Below are positions 27,265 through 35,939 of a stretch of DNA of 64,000 bases, piece after piece. The translations under genes and the position numbers were made by a program. The notes under the pieces are model-generated. The model made no database searches, was not told the DNA's origin, and was given only the letters and a program-made list of their open reading frames with translations. Source of the stretch: CAIVAT01 sp964628215 (GTDB lineage Bacteria; Bacteroidota; Bacteroidia; Bacteroidales; FEN-979); assembly GCA_964628215.1 (NCBI GenBank), contig CAZVNF010000001.1, positions 1-64,000 on the forward strand, given 5' to 3'. How positions within the stretch are numbered: position 1 is the first letter of the stretch; each line of letters starts with the position of its first letter.

Positions 27265-28551
27265 ATGAAAAAGCAAGTTTTTTTATTTAGTTCGTTATTA
27301 ATCGCAGCATCTCTCCTGATTGGAGGGGCAGGCTGTAAAAAGAAAGACGACACCGTTACTTTCGCCTTGTCAACACTTGTTTCCGTGTTGCCCGGAGGGA
27401 ATATAGACCTGAACGGAGCCACCTCCTCAAACAATGTACCGTCAACCCCTTACCCCATTGTTGCCACCTATACCATGGCGGTTAATACAGCCAGTGTCTC
27501 TTCCTCCAACATCACCCTTTTACGTGAGTGGGATAACAAGAACATTCCATTAACCGTAACAACCTCCGGCTCATCCGTTACCATTCTTCCGAATGAGGAA
27601 TTAGGGAACGGGGCGTTGTTTACACTTACCTTTCCTGTGGTTACCTCAACCGACGGACAATCGGCTTCCGGCTTCGTGAGGACCTTTTCCACCGGTGGAA
27701 CTTTTGTCCCTACCGGACAGGTTGCCTACTGGAATTTTGAAAACAATACCGACGACCAGGTGGGCACCTACAATGCCGACAGTACCGTGAATATTACCTA
27801 CACACCTTCGTATAAACTAACGGCGGGAACGGCAGCCACATTTGACGGAACAACCAGCATCATCGAAATCCCGAATGGCGACCAGTTGTCGAACACCGCT
27901 TCATTCTCCCTTTGTTTCTGGGTTAAAACAAACTCTGCCGGTCATGTGGATGCCGCCGGCAATGCCAAAGGCCATTTTGTGATCGGGCTCAGCGCTTTCA
28001 ATGGTTTCCAGTTTGAAATACAGGGCAGCTATGCCGAATGTAAATTTGCTTCCACCTTCAATGTGGGCGACCCCGCCACCAACGGACATGACCTCACCTT
28101 TACCGGCAACGGTTTATACAACAACACCCCGGATGGCTGGAAAGCCTGTACCTATTGCAAATTGTTATCACCTACCCCGGCTGAAGGGATGGTTACCCTC
28201 ATCAAAGATAGATGGGCCTCCGTGGTTATTACCTTCAACGGTCCAACCAAACTCGAATCCATGTATATCAATGGTGAGCTGATGAAATCGGAAGATTTCA
28301 ACCTGGCGGATCCTCCTTTAAATGCAGCTGTAGGGCTTAAGTACAATGGTGTAATCCCGGAAACCTACCCCAGACTTGCATTCGGTTTTGTGAAGTCAAG
28401 ACAAGGAACCTTGTGGGCCACACAGCCATGGGGCGGCTATAACATCCCGACATCCAACCACTTTGGCGGACAACTCGATGATGTTCGGATTTTCCACCGG
28501 GCGTTATCCGCAACCGAAATCGGCTTAATGTATGCTTCTGAAAAACCATAA
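27265..28551 (+). CDS. LamG-domain surface lipoprotein (SusE-position glycan binder)
   Basis: The protein has 428 residues from ATG 27265 (a TTG at 27253 is less likely). Lipobox LLIGGAGC. Residues ~55-150 form an Ig-like / Big_5-type domain (YTMAVNTASVSSSNITLLRE). Residues ~155-425 form a LamG / concanavalin-like lectin domain, starting QVAYWNFENNTDD and ending QLDDVRIFHRALSATEI. The position right after susD is that of surface glycan-binding proteins, so it probably binds the same polymer. No catalytic residues were recognised. Confidence 0.85.
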   Translation: MKKQVFLFSSLLIAASLLIGGAGCKKKDDTVTFALSTLVSVLPGGNIDLNGATSSNNVPSTPYPIVATYTMAVNTASVSSSNITLLREWDNKNIPLTVTTSGSSVTILPNEELGNGALFTLTFPVVTSTDGQSASGFVRTFSTGGTFVPTGQVAYWNFENNTDDQVGTYNADSTVNITYTPSYKLTAGTAATFDGTTSIIEIPNGDQLSNTASFSLCFWVKTNSAGHVDAAGNAKGHFVIGLSAFNGFQFEIQGSYAECKFASTFNVGDPATNGHDLTFTGNGLYNNTPDGWKACTYCKLLSPTPAEGMVTLIKDRWASVVITFNGPTKLESMYINGELMKSEDFNLADPPLNAAVGLKYNGVIPETYPRLAFGFVKSRQGTLWATQPWGGYNIPTSNHFGGQLDDVRIFHRALSATEIGLMYASEKP

Positions 28552-28566
28552 TTAATAGTAACCTTC

Positions 28567-28660
28567 CCTATGGTTCTCTGTGACTTCTCCGTGGATCTCC
28601 GTGTTATTTTGGTTCACAGAGGATCACAGAGTAAAGACACAGAGGACCACAGAGAAAAAT
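28567..28660. repeat. Second copy of the ctctgtg inverted repeat
   Basis: The left arm has GGTTCTCTGTG and TCTCCGTG words. The right arm has CACAGAGGATCACAGAG and CACAGAGGACCACAGAG. It lies inside the glucan locus between two genes and could fold into a long imperfect hairpin in the mRNA. Confidence 0.65.
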
Positions 28661-28729
28661 AACGTTGTTTATTCTTTACAAATTAATAAAGTCAAATCAT
28701 CCTTATTTATTCACTTAACAATTAAAACT

Positions 28730-30016
28730 ATGAAAAAAAATCTACTGATTACGATGATCCTGCTGGCCATGGCCGGCTTTTTGAATGCACAGGTTGTGTC
28801 AAACTTTGAGGTCATCAAAATGAACCTGATGACCGGTGATCCGCTCACCGACTTAAGTACCATGACAGTTGTACCCAATCCCGATGCCACAGGAATTAAC
28901 ACGAGTGCCTGGGTAGTTAAATTTGTCAGGGATAAAGATGGTGTGCCATGGGGCGGATTCTGGTCAGCTTTAGCCACACAGGTTGATGTTACCGTTAACA
29001 AATATGTACACGTAAAAGTGTGGAAACCCCGTATCAGCCCTATCAAGTTCAAACTTGAAGGAGGTGCTGCCGGTACTTTGGAAGCTCCTTCCATGAACCC
29101 ACAGGCTACCACAGGTGCATGGGAAGACATCGTTTTTGATTTCACTTCAAAAACAGGCACGTATCCTGTAATTGCCTTCATGCCCGATTTTGAAGATCCT
29201 TTAACCCTTACCGGAGATATCGCCCTCTATTTTGATGATATCATGGTAAACAATGATCCTGCACCGAACAGCGCTGCTGCTTACGTGATTGAGGATTATG
29301 AGATCATGCCGCTGAACCTGATGACCGGTGATCCGCTGGTTGATTTAAGCACCATGACCGTAGTTCCCAACCCGGATGCTTCAGGGATCAATACCAGCAA
29401 CTATGTTGTTGAGTTTTTCCGCGATAAAGACGGTGTGCCATGGGGCGGATTCTGGTCAGCAACCCCGGTGGATGTTACCACCAACAAATACATGCACGTA
29501 AAAGTGTGGAAACCCCGTATCAGCCCGATCAAATTCAAGATTGAAGGCGGAGCCGCAGGAACCATTGAAGCCCCTTCGATGAATCCCCAGACAAAAATTG
29601 GAGAATGGGAAGACATTGTATTTGACTTCAGTGCAAAAACCGGTCCTTATCCTGTAGTGGCTTTCATGCCCGACTTTGAAGATCCTTTAGTACTTACAGA
29701 TAATATCACCCTGTATTTTGACGACATTATTCTGAACAACGACCCAAGTCCGCTGGTTGGAATTGCCCCGGTTTCAAAAGACAACAAGGTTTCAGTTTAC
29801 CCGAGCCCGTTCAGCAATTTCCTGACAGTGAATGCCTTTGCCGATCTTAAATCGATCAGCATTACTTCGGTCATTGGACAGCAGGTAATTAATATGGAAA
29901 ACCTGCCCGCCGGTAAAACAACCATCAATACTTCCATGCTGACTTCAGGGATCTATTTCGTTACCATCAATCCGAAATCTGATAGTCCCTACACCGTTAA
30001 AGTGATGAAATATTAA
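28730..30016 (+). CDS. Secreted duplicated-domain protein with T9SS sorting signal
   Basis: The protein has 428 residues from ATG 28730, the first codon that gives a signal peptide (MKKNLLITMILLAMAGFLNA). It has two tandem copies of a ~150-residue jelly-roll-like module (residues ~23-175 and ~188-335). Key words repeat almost exactly: MNLMTGDPL.DLSTMTVVPNP, DKDGVPWGGFWSA, KVWKPRISPIKFK and FMPDFEDPL. The ~80 C-terminal residues are a type A sorting domain (VYPSPFSNFLTV). A carbohydrate-binding role at the cell surface is inferred from the locus. I recognise no named family. The close similarity of the copies points to recent duplication. Confidence 0.8.
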   Translation: MKKNLLITMILLAMAGFLNAQVVSNFEVIKMNLMTGDPLTDLSTMTVVPNPDATGINTSAWVVKFVRDKDGVPWGGFWSALATQVDVTVNKYVHVKVWKPRISPIKFKLEGGAAGTLEAPSMNPQATTGAWEDIVFDFTSKTGTYPVIAFMPDFEDPLTLTGDIALYFDDIMVNNDPAPNSAAAYVIEDYEIMPLNLMTGDPLVDLSTMTVVPNPDASGINTSNYVVEFFRDKDGVPWGGFWSATPVDVTTNKYMHVKVWKPRISPIKFKIEGGAAGTIEAPSMNPQTKIGEWEDIVFDFSAKTGPYPVVAFMPDFEDPLVLTDNITLYFDDIILNNDPSPLVGIAPVSKDNKVSVYPSPFSNFLTVNAFADLKSISITSVIGQQVINMENLPAGKTTINTSMLTSGIYFVTINPKSDSPYTVKVMKY

Positions 30017-30116
30017 GTCATAAATCACATAAAATCATTGCAGAGGTTGCCTCAAAATGAGGGACAACCTCTGCATTATGATTGTTTTCCTTTTCAATCA
30101 GTTTAAATTCCCTGGG

Positions 30117-32090
30117 ATGAAAACAAACCCGCTTTTGCCAGTTTTACTGGTGATCAGTATTCTTTTTTCCGCTGCGTGCAAGAAAAAGGACGATGTTCCG
30201 CCAACCGCGACCATACAGCTGGCAAAGGTAAAGGCAGGTTCCATCCTGCTCATCGCCGGGCAAACCACCAAAGACATTCCCGTTGACAGTGCGTTTTACG
30301 TTTATTTTAACTCCACCCTCGACCCGTCAACTGTAAATGGCAGTGTTGTGATCCTTAAAACAGACAATACGGTCATTCCCGCAGTGCTTGCCCTTTCTGC
30401 TGATCAGACAAAAGTTATCTTAAATACTCAAAACCCGCTTGAACACGCAACAACCTATAAGTTGAAAGTCACCTCCGTCATAAAGGGAACCAGCGGTGAG
30501 ACATTCCCCGGGGCGGAATACCTTTTCACTACCGTATCGGGGAAACTCAGCATCGAAACCATCACCATCAACCAGCAGGATTTCCAGGTGCCCGCTCTCC
30601 CGAAAAATATTGACTGGAAAAATGTCAGCATCGAAATTGCCTTTTCTGACACCCTTGACCCGGCAAACATGAATTCATTTTTCACCCTGTCGTCGGGAAT
30701 GCCCTTGAAATTCACCCTCTCCGGTGGCAATAAAAAAGTGACCATTTCGAACACGCAGCCCTTGAAAAGTTTTTCACGGTGCTTTTTAACTATTTCAAAG
30801 AACCTGACCTCTAAAAACGGGTTTCCTTTCGACGGGTTCACCAATTATTTTTACACGGCCCTCGATTCAACCCCGAAATTTCCATTGATTTCCGATGACC
30901 AGTTGCTCACGTTGATCCAGGAGAAGACCTTTCGCTATTTCTATGATCTTGCCCATCCTTCATGCGGGCTTGCCCTTGAACGAAACAGCTCCGGCGACAT
31001 TGTGACCATAGGTGGTTCGGGGTTCGGGGTGATGGCACTCATCGTTGGAATGGAACGCGGCTTCATCACCCGCAGCCAGGGGACCACACGACTGAAAAAA
31101 ATCCTGACTTTTCTTGAAACCTGCGACCGCTATCATGGAGCATGGCCTCACTGGCTGAACGGAAATACCGGGAAAACAATTCCTTTCACAACCCAGGACG
31201 ACGGGGCCGACCTGGTTGAAACCAGCTACATGGTTGAAGGACTGATCACCATGCGCCAGTACCTGGATCCCAACAGTACGGATGAGCAATCGATGATCAC
31301 CCGGATCAATGTGCTGACCAATGCCGTGGAATATGACTGGTTCACCCGCGGGCAGAATGTTTTGTACTGGCACTGGTCACCCAACTACGGCTGGGCCATG
31401 AACATGCAGATCAGGGGACATAATGAAACCCTTATCACCTATGTGGTTGCAGCCACTTCTGCAACACACCCCATTGCCGCACCCGTATACCACCAGGGTT
31501 ATGCAAGCAATGGCGCAATAAAAAACGGAAACAGCTATTATGGCTACGTCCTGCCGCTTGGGGAAAGCTACGGGGGCCCCTTGTTTTACACCCATTATTC
31601 ATTCCTCGGGCTGAACCCGACCCACCTGAACGACATCTATGCCAGCTACTGGCTCCAGAATGTAAATCATTCACAGATCAACCGGGCGTATTGCATGTCG
31701 AATCCCAAAAATTTTATCGGGTACAGCAGTGATTGCTGGGGGCTGACCGCCTGCGACAATCCCTGGGGCTACAGCGCCCACTCCCCCAACAACGATTTAG
31801 GCGTGATTGCACCCACCGCAGCCATCTCAGCACTGCCTTACATACCGGAAGAATCCATGGCAGCCATCCGGTTCTTCTATTACACCCTGGGGGACAAACT
31901 CTGGGGCAATTATGGTTTTTACGATTCCTTTGCCGGAAACGAGGGATGGTGGGCCGATTCCTACCTGGCCATAGACCAGGGCCCCATCATCTGTATGATT
32001 GAAAACTACCGGAGCGGCCGCCTTTGGGATCTGTTCATGTCGGCGCCTGAAGTTAAATCCGGTTTGACGAAGCTTGGTTTTACTTATTGA
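30117..32090 (+). CDS. Glucoamylase-like (PF10091/GH144-type) lipoprotein with two Ig-like domains
   Basis: The protein has 657 residues from ATG 30117, which starts a lipoprotein signal (ILFSAACKKK). Two Big_5 / Ig-like domains at ~35-135 and ~140-255 (DSAFYVYFNSTLDPSTVNGSV, FSDTLDPANMNSFF). The catalytic (alpha/alpha)6 part at ~270-657 has EKTFRYFYDLAHPSCG, VTIGGSGFGVMALIVGMERGFITR, HNETLITYVV, YTHYSFLGLNP and WGLTACDNP. PF10091 holds the GH144 beta-1,2-glucanases. It is probably displayed at the cell surface as the first enzyme to cut the polymer. Confidence 0.87.
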   Translation: MKTNPLLPVLLVISILFSAACKKKDDVPPTATIQLAKVKAGSILLIAGQTTKDIPVDSAFYVYFNSTLDPSTVNGSVVILKTDNTVIPAVLALSADQTKVILNTQNPLEHATTYKLKVTSVIKGTSGETFPGAEYLFTTVSGKLSIETITINQQDFQVPALPKNIDWKNVSIEIAFSDTLDPANMNSFFTLSSGMPLKFTLSGGNKKVTISNTQPLKSFSRCFLTISKNLTSKNGFPFDGFTNYFYTALDSTPKFPLISDDQLLTLIQEKTFRYFYDLAHPSCGLALERNSSGDIVTIGGSGFGVMALIVGMERGFITRSQGTTRLKKILTFLETCDRYHGAWPHWLNGNTGKTIPFTTQDDGADLVETSYMVEGLITMRQYLDPNSTDEQSMITRINVLTNAVEYDWFTRGQNVLYWHWSPNYGWAMNMQIRGHNETLITYVVAATSATHPIAAPVYHQGYASNGAIKNGNSYYGYVLPLGESYGGPLFYTHYSFLGLNPTHLNDIYASYWLQNVNHSQINRAYCMSNPKNFIGYSSDCWGLTACDNPWGYSAHSPNNDLGVIAPTAAISALPYIPEESMAAIRFFYYTLGDKLWGNYGFYDSFAGNEGWWADSYLAIDQGPIICMIENYRSGRLWDLFMSAPEVKSGLTKLGFTY

Positions 32091-32104
32091 TTGACTCAAT
32101 CAAC

Positions 32105-34357
32105 ATGATTCAACACATGCTGAAACGTAAAAAGCTGACCATTGCAGTGATTCTGTGGCTGACCCTGATATCGGTAACCGCTCATTCACAGAAACAGGGA
32201 AGTGAGAGCATCAGTACTTCCGACCAGGTTAAAATTGATGCTTTGCTCAGGAGCATGACCCTTGATGAAAAAATTGGTCAGCTTTCACTGTTTCAGTCAG
32301 GCTGGGATGTAACCGGACCCGTTCTTGAAACCAATTACAGAAATCTGATAAAAGAAGGAAAAGCCGGCGCCATTTTCAATGCCTATACCGTTGATTATGT
32401 GCGTGAACTGCAACGAATGGCCGTAGAAGAATCACGGCTCAAAATTCCGTTGATGTTCGGCTATGATGTGATACACGGGCACCGTACTATTTTCCCGATC
32501 CCGCTGGCACAATCGTGTTCCTGGGACCTCGCTTCCATTGAAAAATCTGAACGGATTGCCGCCACCGAGGCTACGGCGGAAGGGCTTACCTGGACCTTTG
32601 CCCCCATGGTGGATATTTCGCGGGATCCGCGTTGGGGCCGCGTGGCTGAAGGAGCAGGTGAAGATACCTGGCTGGGGTGTAAAATTGCCGCTGCACGGGT
32701 AAAGGGTTACCAGGGTGATGATTTGAAGGAGAAAAACACTTTGCTGGCCTGTGCCAAACATTTTGCCGCATACGGGGCTCCCCAGTCGGGACGGGACTAC
32801 AACACAGTGGACATGTCGCAACTTTCGCTGTACGAATGGTACCTCCCCCCTTATAAGGCCTGCGTGGATGCTGGGGTGGGCTCGGTGATGACTTCGTTCA
32901 ATGAAATTTCCGGAATACCGTCCACCGGGAATACCTGGCTGCTTAACGGTTTATTGAAAAAAGATTGGAAATTCAGCGGGTTTGTCGTGACCGATTATAC
33001 CTCGATCAATGAAATGGTGATCCATGGCAGTGCCGAAGATACCAAAGAAGCCGCGGAACAGGCCCTCAATGCAGGGGTGGATATGGACATGCAGGGAGGC
33101 GCCTTCCTTGGATACCTGTCGGAACTGGTGGGAGATAAAAAAGTTACCATCGCTGCCCTTGACAATGCTGTAAGGTTGATTCTTGAGGCCAAGGCAAAAC
33201 TGGGATTATTCGACGACCCCTACCGCTATTGCGACAAATCAAGGCAGGAAAACGAAATCATGACTCCTGAACAGCTGGCATTCGCACGAAAATTTGTGGC
33301 TCAGAGTTGTGTGCTCCTGAAAAACCCCGCCCAGCTTCTGCCAGTGCCGGAAAACGTGAAAACCATAGCCCTCATCGGCCCGCTGGGAGACTCAAAGAAA
33401 GACATGCTTGGCAACTGGTCGGCAGCTGGCAAATGGGAAAAATGCGTTTCCCTGCTGGAAGGGATACAATCGCGCTGCGGAGACAGAATCAAGGTTGCCT
33501 ATGAAAAAGGGTGCAACACGAATGACACTGACCGGAGTGGCTTTGATGCAGCGCTGAAACTGGCCTCCAATTCAGATTATATCATTCTCGCCCTCGGAGA
33601 GAACCGCTGGATGAGCGGCGAAGCTGCCTGCCGCAGCAGCATCGGCCTTCCGGGAGTGCAAAACGAACTTGCCGAAGCCCTGGCGAAAACAGGAAAGCCT
33701 GTTGCCGTAGTTCTGTTCAACGGCCGGCCGCTGGCGATCAACCGGCTGTGCAACATTCCCGTAGCCATACTTGAAACATGGTTCGGGGGAACCCAGGCGG
33801 GAAATGGCATTGCCGATGTGCTTTTCGGTGAGGTAAACCCTTCGGGAAAACTTACCATGACCTTTCCGCAAAATGAAGGACAGATCCCCATTTTCTATAA
33901 CAGTAAAAATACGGGCAGGCCCTTTAACCCGGCTGATTCGGGAGCGCAATACGTGTCACGGTATCTCGACTCTCCCAACGATCCGCTGTTCCCTTTCGGA
34001 TACGGCCTTAGTTATACAACATTCAGCTATTCCGGTCTTGATGTTTCCCGGGAGGGAGAACTGGTTAAAGTTGAGGTACAAGTTGCCAATACGGGCGACC
34101 GCGACGGGGAAGAGGTGGTTCAGTTGTACATCAGGGATAAAGTTGGCTCGATCACCCGACCGGTGAAGGAATTGAAGGGATTCAGCAAAGTAATGATCAA
34201 AAAAGGCGAAACAAAAACAATCACATTTAACCTCACCACCAACGACCTGGCATTTTATCACCCTGACTTGAAAAAGTTCTGGGAACCAGGCGAATTTATT
34301 GTCTATACGGGCACCAGTTCAGCTGAAACCATTTCGAAAGCAATCATAATAAAGTAA
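32105..34357 (+). CDS. GH3 beta-glucosidase (BglX-like)
   Basis: The protein has about 750 residues. ATG 32105 is chosen; ATG 32117 (MLKRKKLTIAV) gives a similar signal peptide, and the TTG at 32087 overlaps the previous stop. The GH3 N-domain has the nucleophile Asp297 in VVTDYTSI. The second domain has the acid/base Glu506 in WMSGEAACRS. The C-terminal Fn3-like domain (GEEVVQLYIRDKVGSITRPVKEL) completes the BglX plan. Periplasmic location is expected from the cleavable signal. It should release glucose from beta-linked oligomers; in this locus probably beta-1,2. Confidence 0.92.
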   Translation: MIQHMLKRKKLTIAVILWLTLISVTAHSQKQGSESISTSDQVKIDALLRSMTLDEKIGQLSLFQSGWDVTGPVLETNYRNLIKEGKAGAIFNAYTVDYVRELQRMAVEESRLKIPLMFGYDVIHGHRTIFPIPLAQSCSWDLASIEKSERIAATEATAEGLTWTFAPMVDISRDPRWGRVAEGAGEDTWLGCKIAAARVKGYQGDDLKEKNTLLACAKHFAAYGAPQSGRDYNTVDMSQLSLYEWYLPPYKACVDAGVGSVMTSFNEISGIPSTGNTWLLNGLLKKDWKFSGFVVTDYTSINEMVIHGSAEDTKEAAEQALNAGVDMDMQGGAFLGYLSELVGDKKVTIAALDNAVRLILEAKAKLGLFDDPYRYCDKSRQENEIMTPEQLAFARKFVAQSCVLLKNPAQLLPVPENVKTIALIGPLGDSKKDMLGNWSAAGKWEKCVSLLEGIQSRCGDRIKVAYEKGCNTNDTDRSGFDAALKLASNSDYIILALGENRWMSGEAACRSSIGLPGVQNELAEALAKTGKPVAVVLFNGRPLAINRLCNIPVAILETWFGGTQAGNGIADVLFGEVNPSGKLTMTFPQNEGQIPIFYNSKNTGRPFNPADSGAQYVSRYLDSPNDPLFPFGYGLSYTTFSYSGLDVSREGELVKVEVQVANTGDRDGEEVVQLYIRDKVGSITRPVKELKGFSKVMIKKGETKTITFNLTTNDLAFYHPDLKKFWEPGEFIVYTGTSSAETISKAIIIK

Positions 34358-34370
34358 AATAAGAAATCAT

Positions 34371-35756
34371 ATGAAGATCAGCGGCGTGTTGTTACTTGTG
34401 GGTTTTCTTGCTTTCGCAGGGGTTGCCCGGTCACAGGAACTTGTTTTTAAATCGAACGGAAAGATCGATTATCCCTTAACTCCCGGCGAAACCGCCATGC
34501 TCGATTCCATTCAGCGTAAAACATTCCTCTTCTTTTTAAAAGAACATCATCCCGAAAAAGGAATTGTAAAAGACCGCACGGCCAGGTGGGCTCCGGCCAG
34601 CATTGCCTCTACAGGTTTCGGAATCCCTGCATTTGCAATCGGAGCCGAAAGAAAGTGGATTACACGCGAAGAAGCGGCAGCCATCACGTTGAAAATTCTT
34701 GAATTCTTTATCCATTCCGTTCAGAGTACCGATTCAAATGCAACCGGCTACAAGGGATTTTATTATCATTTCCTAAGAATGGATTCCGGCACCCGTGAAT
34801 GGAAATGCGAGCTCTCCTCCATCGATACCGGCATCCTCATGATGGGGATCATCTTTGCCCGGAACTACTACAACCTCGACAATGACATTGAAAAGCAAAT
34901 CCGGTCCCTGGCAGCCGTGTTACTTGGAAGAATTGACTGGAATTTTATGCAGATGCCCGCAACGGGAAAATTCGCCTCCACCATCTCCATGGGCTGGACA
35001 CCCGAAGGAGGCCAGCATGATTATGGATGGAGCGGTTACAACGAAGGATTGTTCCTTTATGTACTGGCTGCCGGCAGCGGGATGCAGAATGCCGCACAAA
35101 GCTACAAGGCATGGTTATCGACCTATAAATGGAATACTCCATACAAAGGCCTCTCCCACGTGGCATTCCCTCCATTATTCGGCCACCAGTTTTCACAGGC
35201 ATTTATTGATTACCGGGGCATTGCGGATGAATACATGAAGGAAAAGGGGATTGATTATGCGGAAAACTCCCGGAGGGCAACTTATGTTCAGCGGCAATAC
35301 GCCATGGAGAATCCCAAAGGCTGGATCGGGTATGATTCGCTTTGCTGGGGGATCACTGCCTGTGACGGACCTACGGAAAAATATAATTTTAAGGATAAGA
35401 AATTCCTGGGATATGCCGGAAGAGGAACAAGCGGTGCCGATTACAACTATTTCGACGATGGAACCATTGCACCGTATGCGGCGCTTTCATCCCTGCCGTT
35501 TGCTCCCGAAATCGTATTGCCAGCCATTAAATCCATGAATAAAAAGTATGGGAAACAGCTGTGGGGTAAATACGGGTATTACGATTCGTTCAATCCGACT
35601 GCAAAATGGTTCAATGATGATTATATTGGGATAGACCAGGGGCCGATGCTGATGATGATTGAAAATTTCAGGACAGGACTGGTATGGGAGTATATGATGA
35701 AAGATCCTGTGATTCAGCAGGGGTTGAATAAACTTGGATATACCTACTTGAAATAA
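34371..35756 (+). CDS. Second glucoamylase-like (PF10091/GH144-type) enzyme, periplasmic
   Basis: The protein has 461 residues and a signal peptide (MKISGVLLLVGFLAFAGVARSQ). The PF10091 core has ASIASTGFGIPAFAIGAERKWITREEAA, HDYGWSGYNEGLFLYVLA, FPPLFGHQFSQAFIDYRGI, ENSRRATYVQRQYAM and WGITACDGP. It is closer to the short GH144 beta-1,2-glucanases than the first copy and lacks the Ig-like domains. Endo or exo action cannot be told by eye. Only 13 bases separate it from the GH3 gene. Confidence 0.9.
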   Translation: MKISGVLLLVGFLAFAGVARSQELVFKSNGKIDYPLTPGETAMLDSIQRKTFLFFLKEHHPEKGIVKDRTARWAPASIASTGFGIPAFAIGAERKWITREEAAAITLKILEFFIHSVQSTDSNATGYKGFYYHFLRMDSGTREWKCELSSIDTGILMMGIIFARNYYNLDNDIEKQIRSLAAVLLGRIDWNFMQMPATGKFASTISMGWTPEGGQHDYGWSGYNEGLFLYVLAAGSGMQNAAQSYKAWLSTYKWNTPYKGLSHVAFPPLFGHQFSQAFIDYRGIADEYMKEKGIDYAENSRRATYVQRQYAMENPKGWIGYDSLCWGITACDGPTEKYNFKDKKFLGYAGRGTSGADYNYFDDGTIAPYAALSSLPFAPEIVLPAIKSMNKKYGKQLWGKYGYYDSFNPTAKWFNDDYIGIDQGPMLMMIENFRTGLVWEYMMKDPVIQQGLNKLGYTYLK

Positions 35757-35766
35757 GTATTGAGAA

Positions 35767-35892
35767 AAAGTTTCTCGCAGATTTCCGCAGATGGAATCGC
35801 GGATTTCCGCAGAACAAACTAAAATATTAAACAACGAATATTACTTTTCTGCGAAAATCTGCGGGAAAATCTGCGAAAATCTGCGAGAAATT
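35767..35892. repeat. Long inverted repeat (CGCAGATTT / AAATCTGCG) inside the glucan locus
   Basis: The left arm TTTCTCGCAGATTTCCGCAG pairs with a right arm of the form CTGCGAAAATCTGCGAGAAA, with only one mismatch over 22 bases. Further GCAGA / TCTGC words lie between. It fills most of the 183-base gap and could fold as a stable RNA stem. Confidence 0.75.
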
Positions 35893-35939
35893 ATTAGTTG
35901 GCAAACAGGTAGTTACCTTAAGTAATAACGCGTCAGGCA

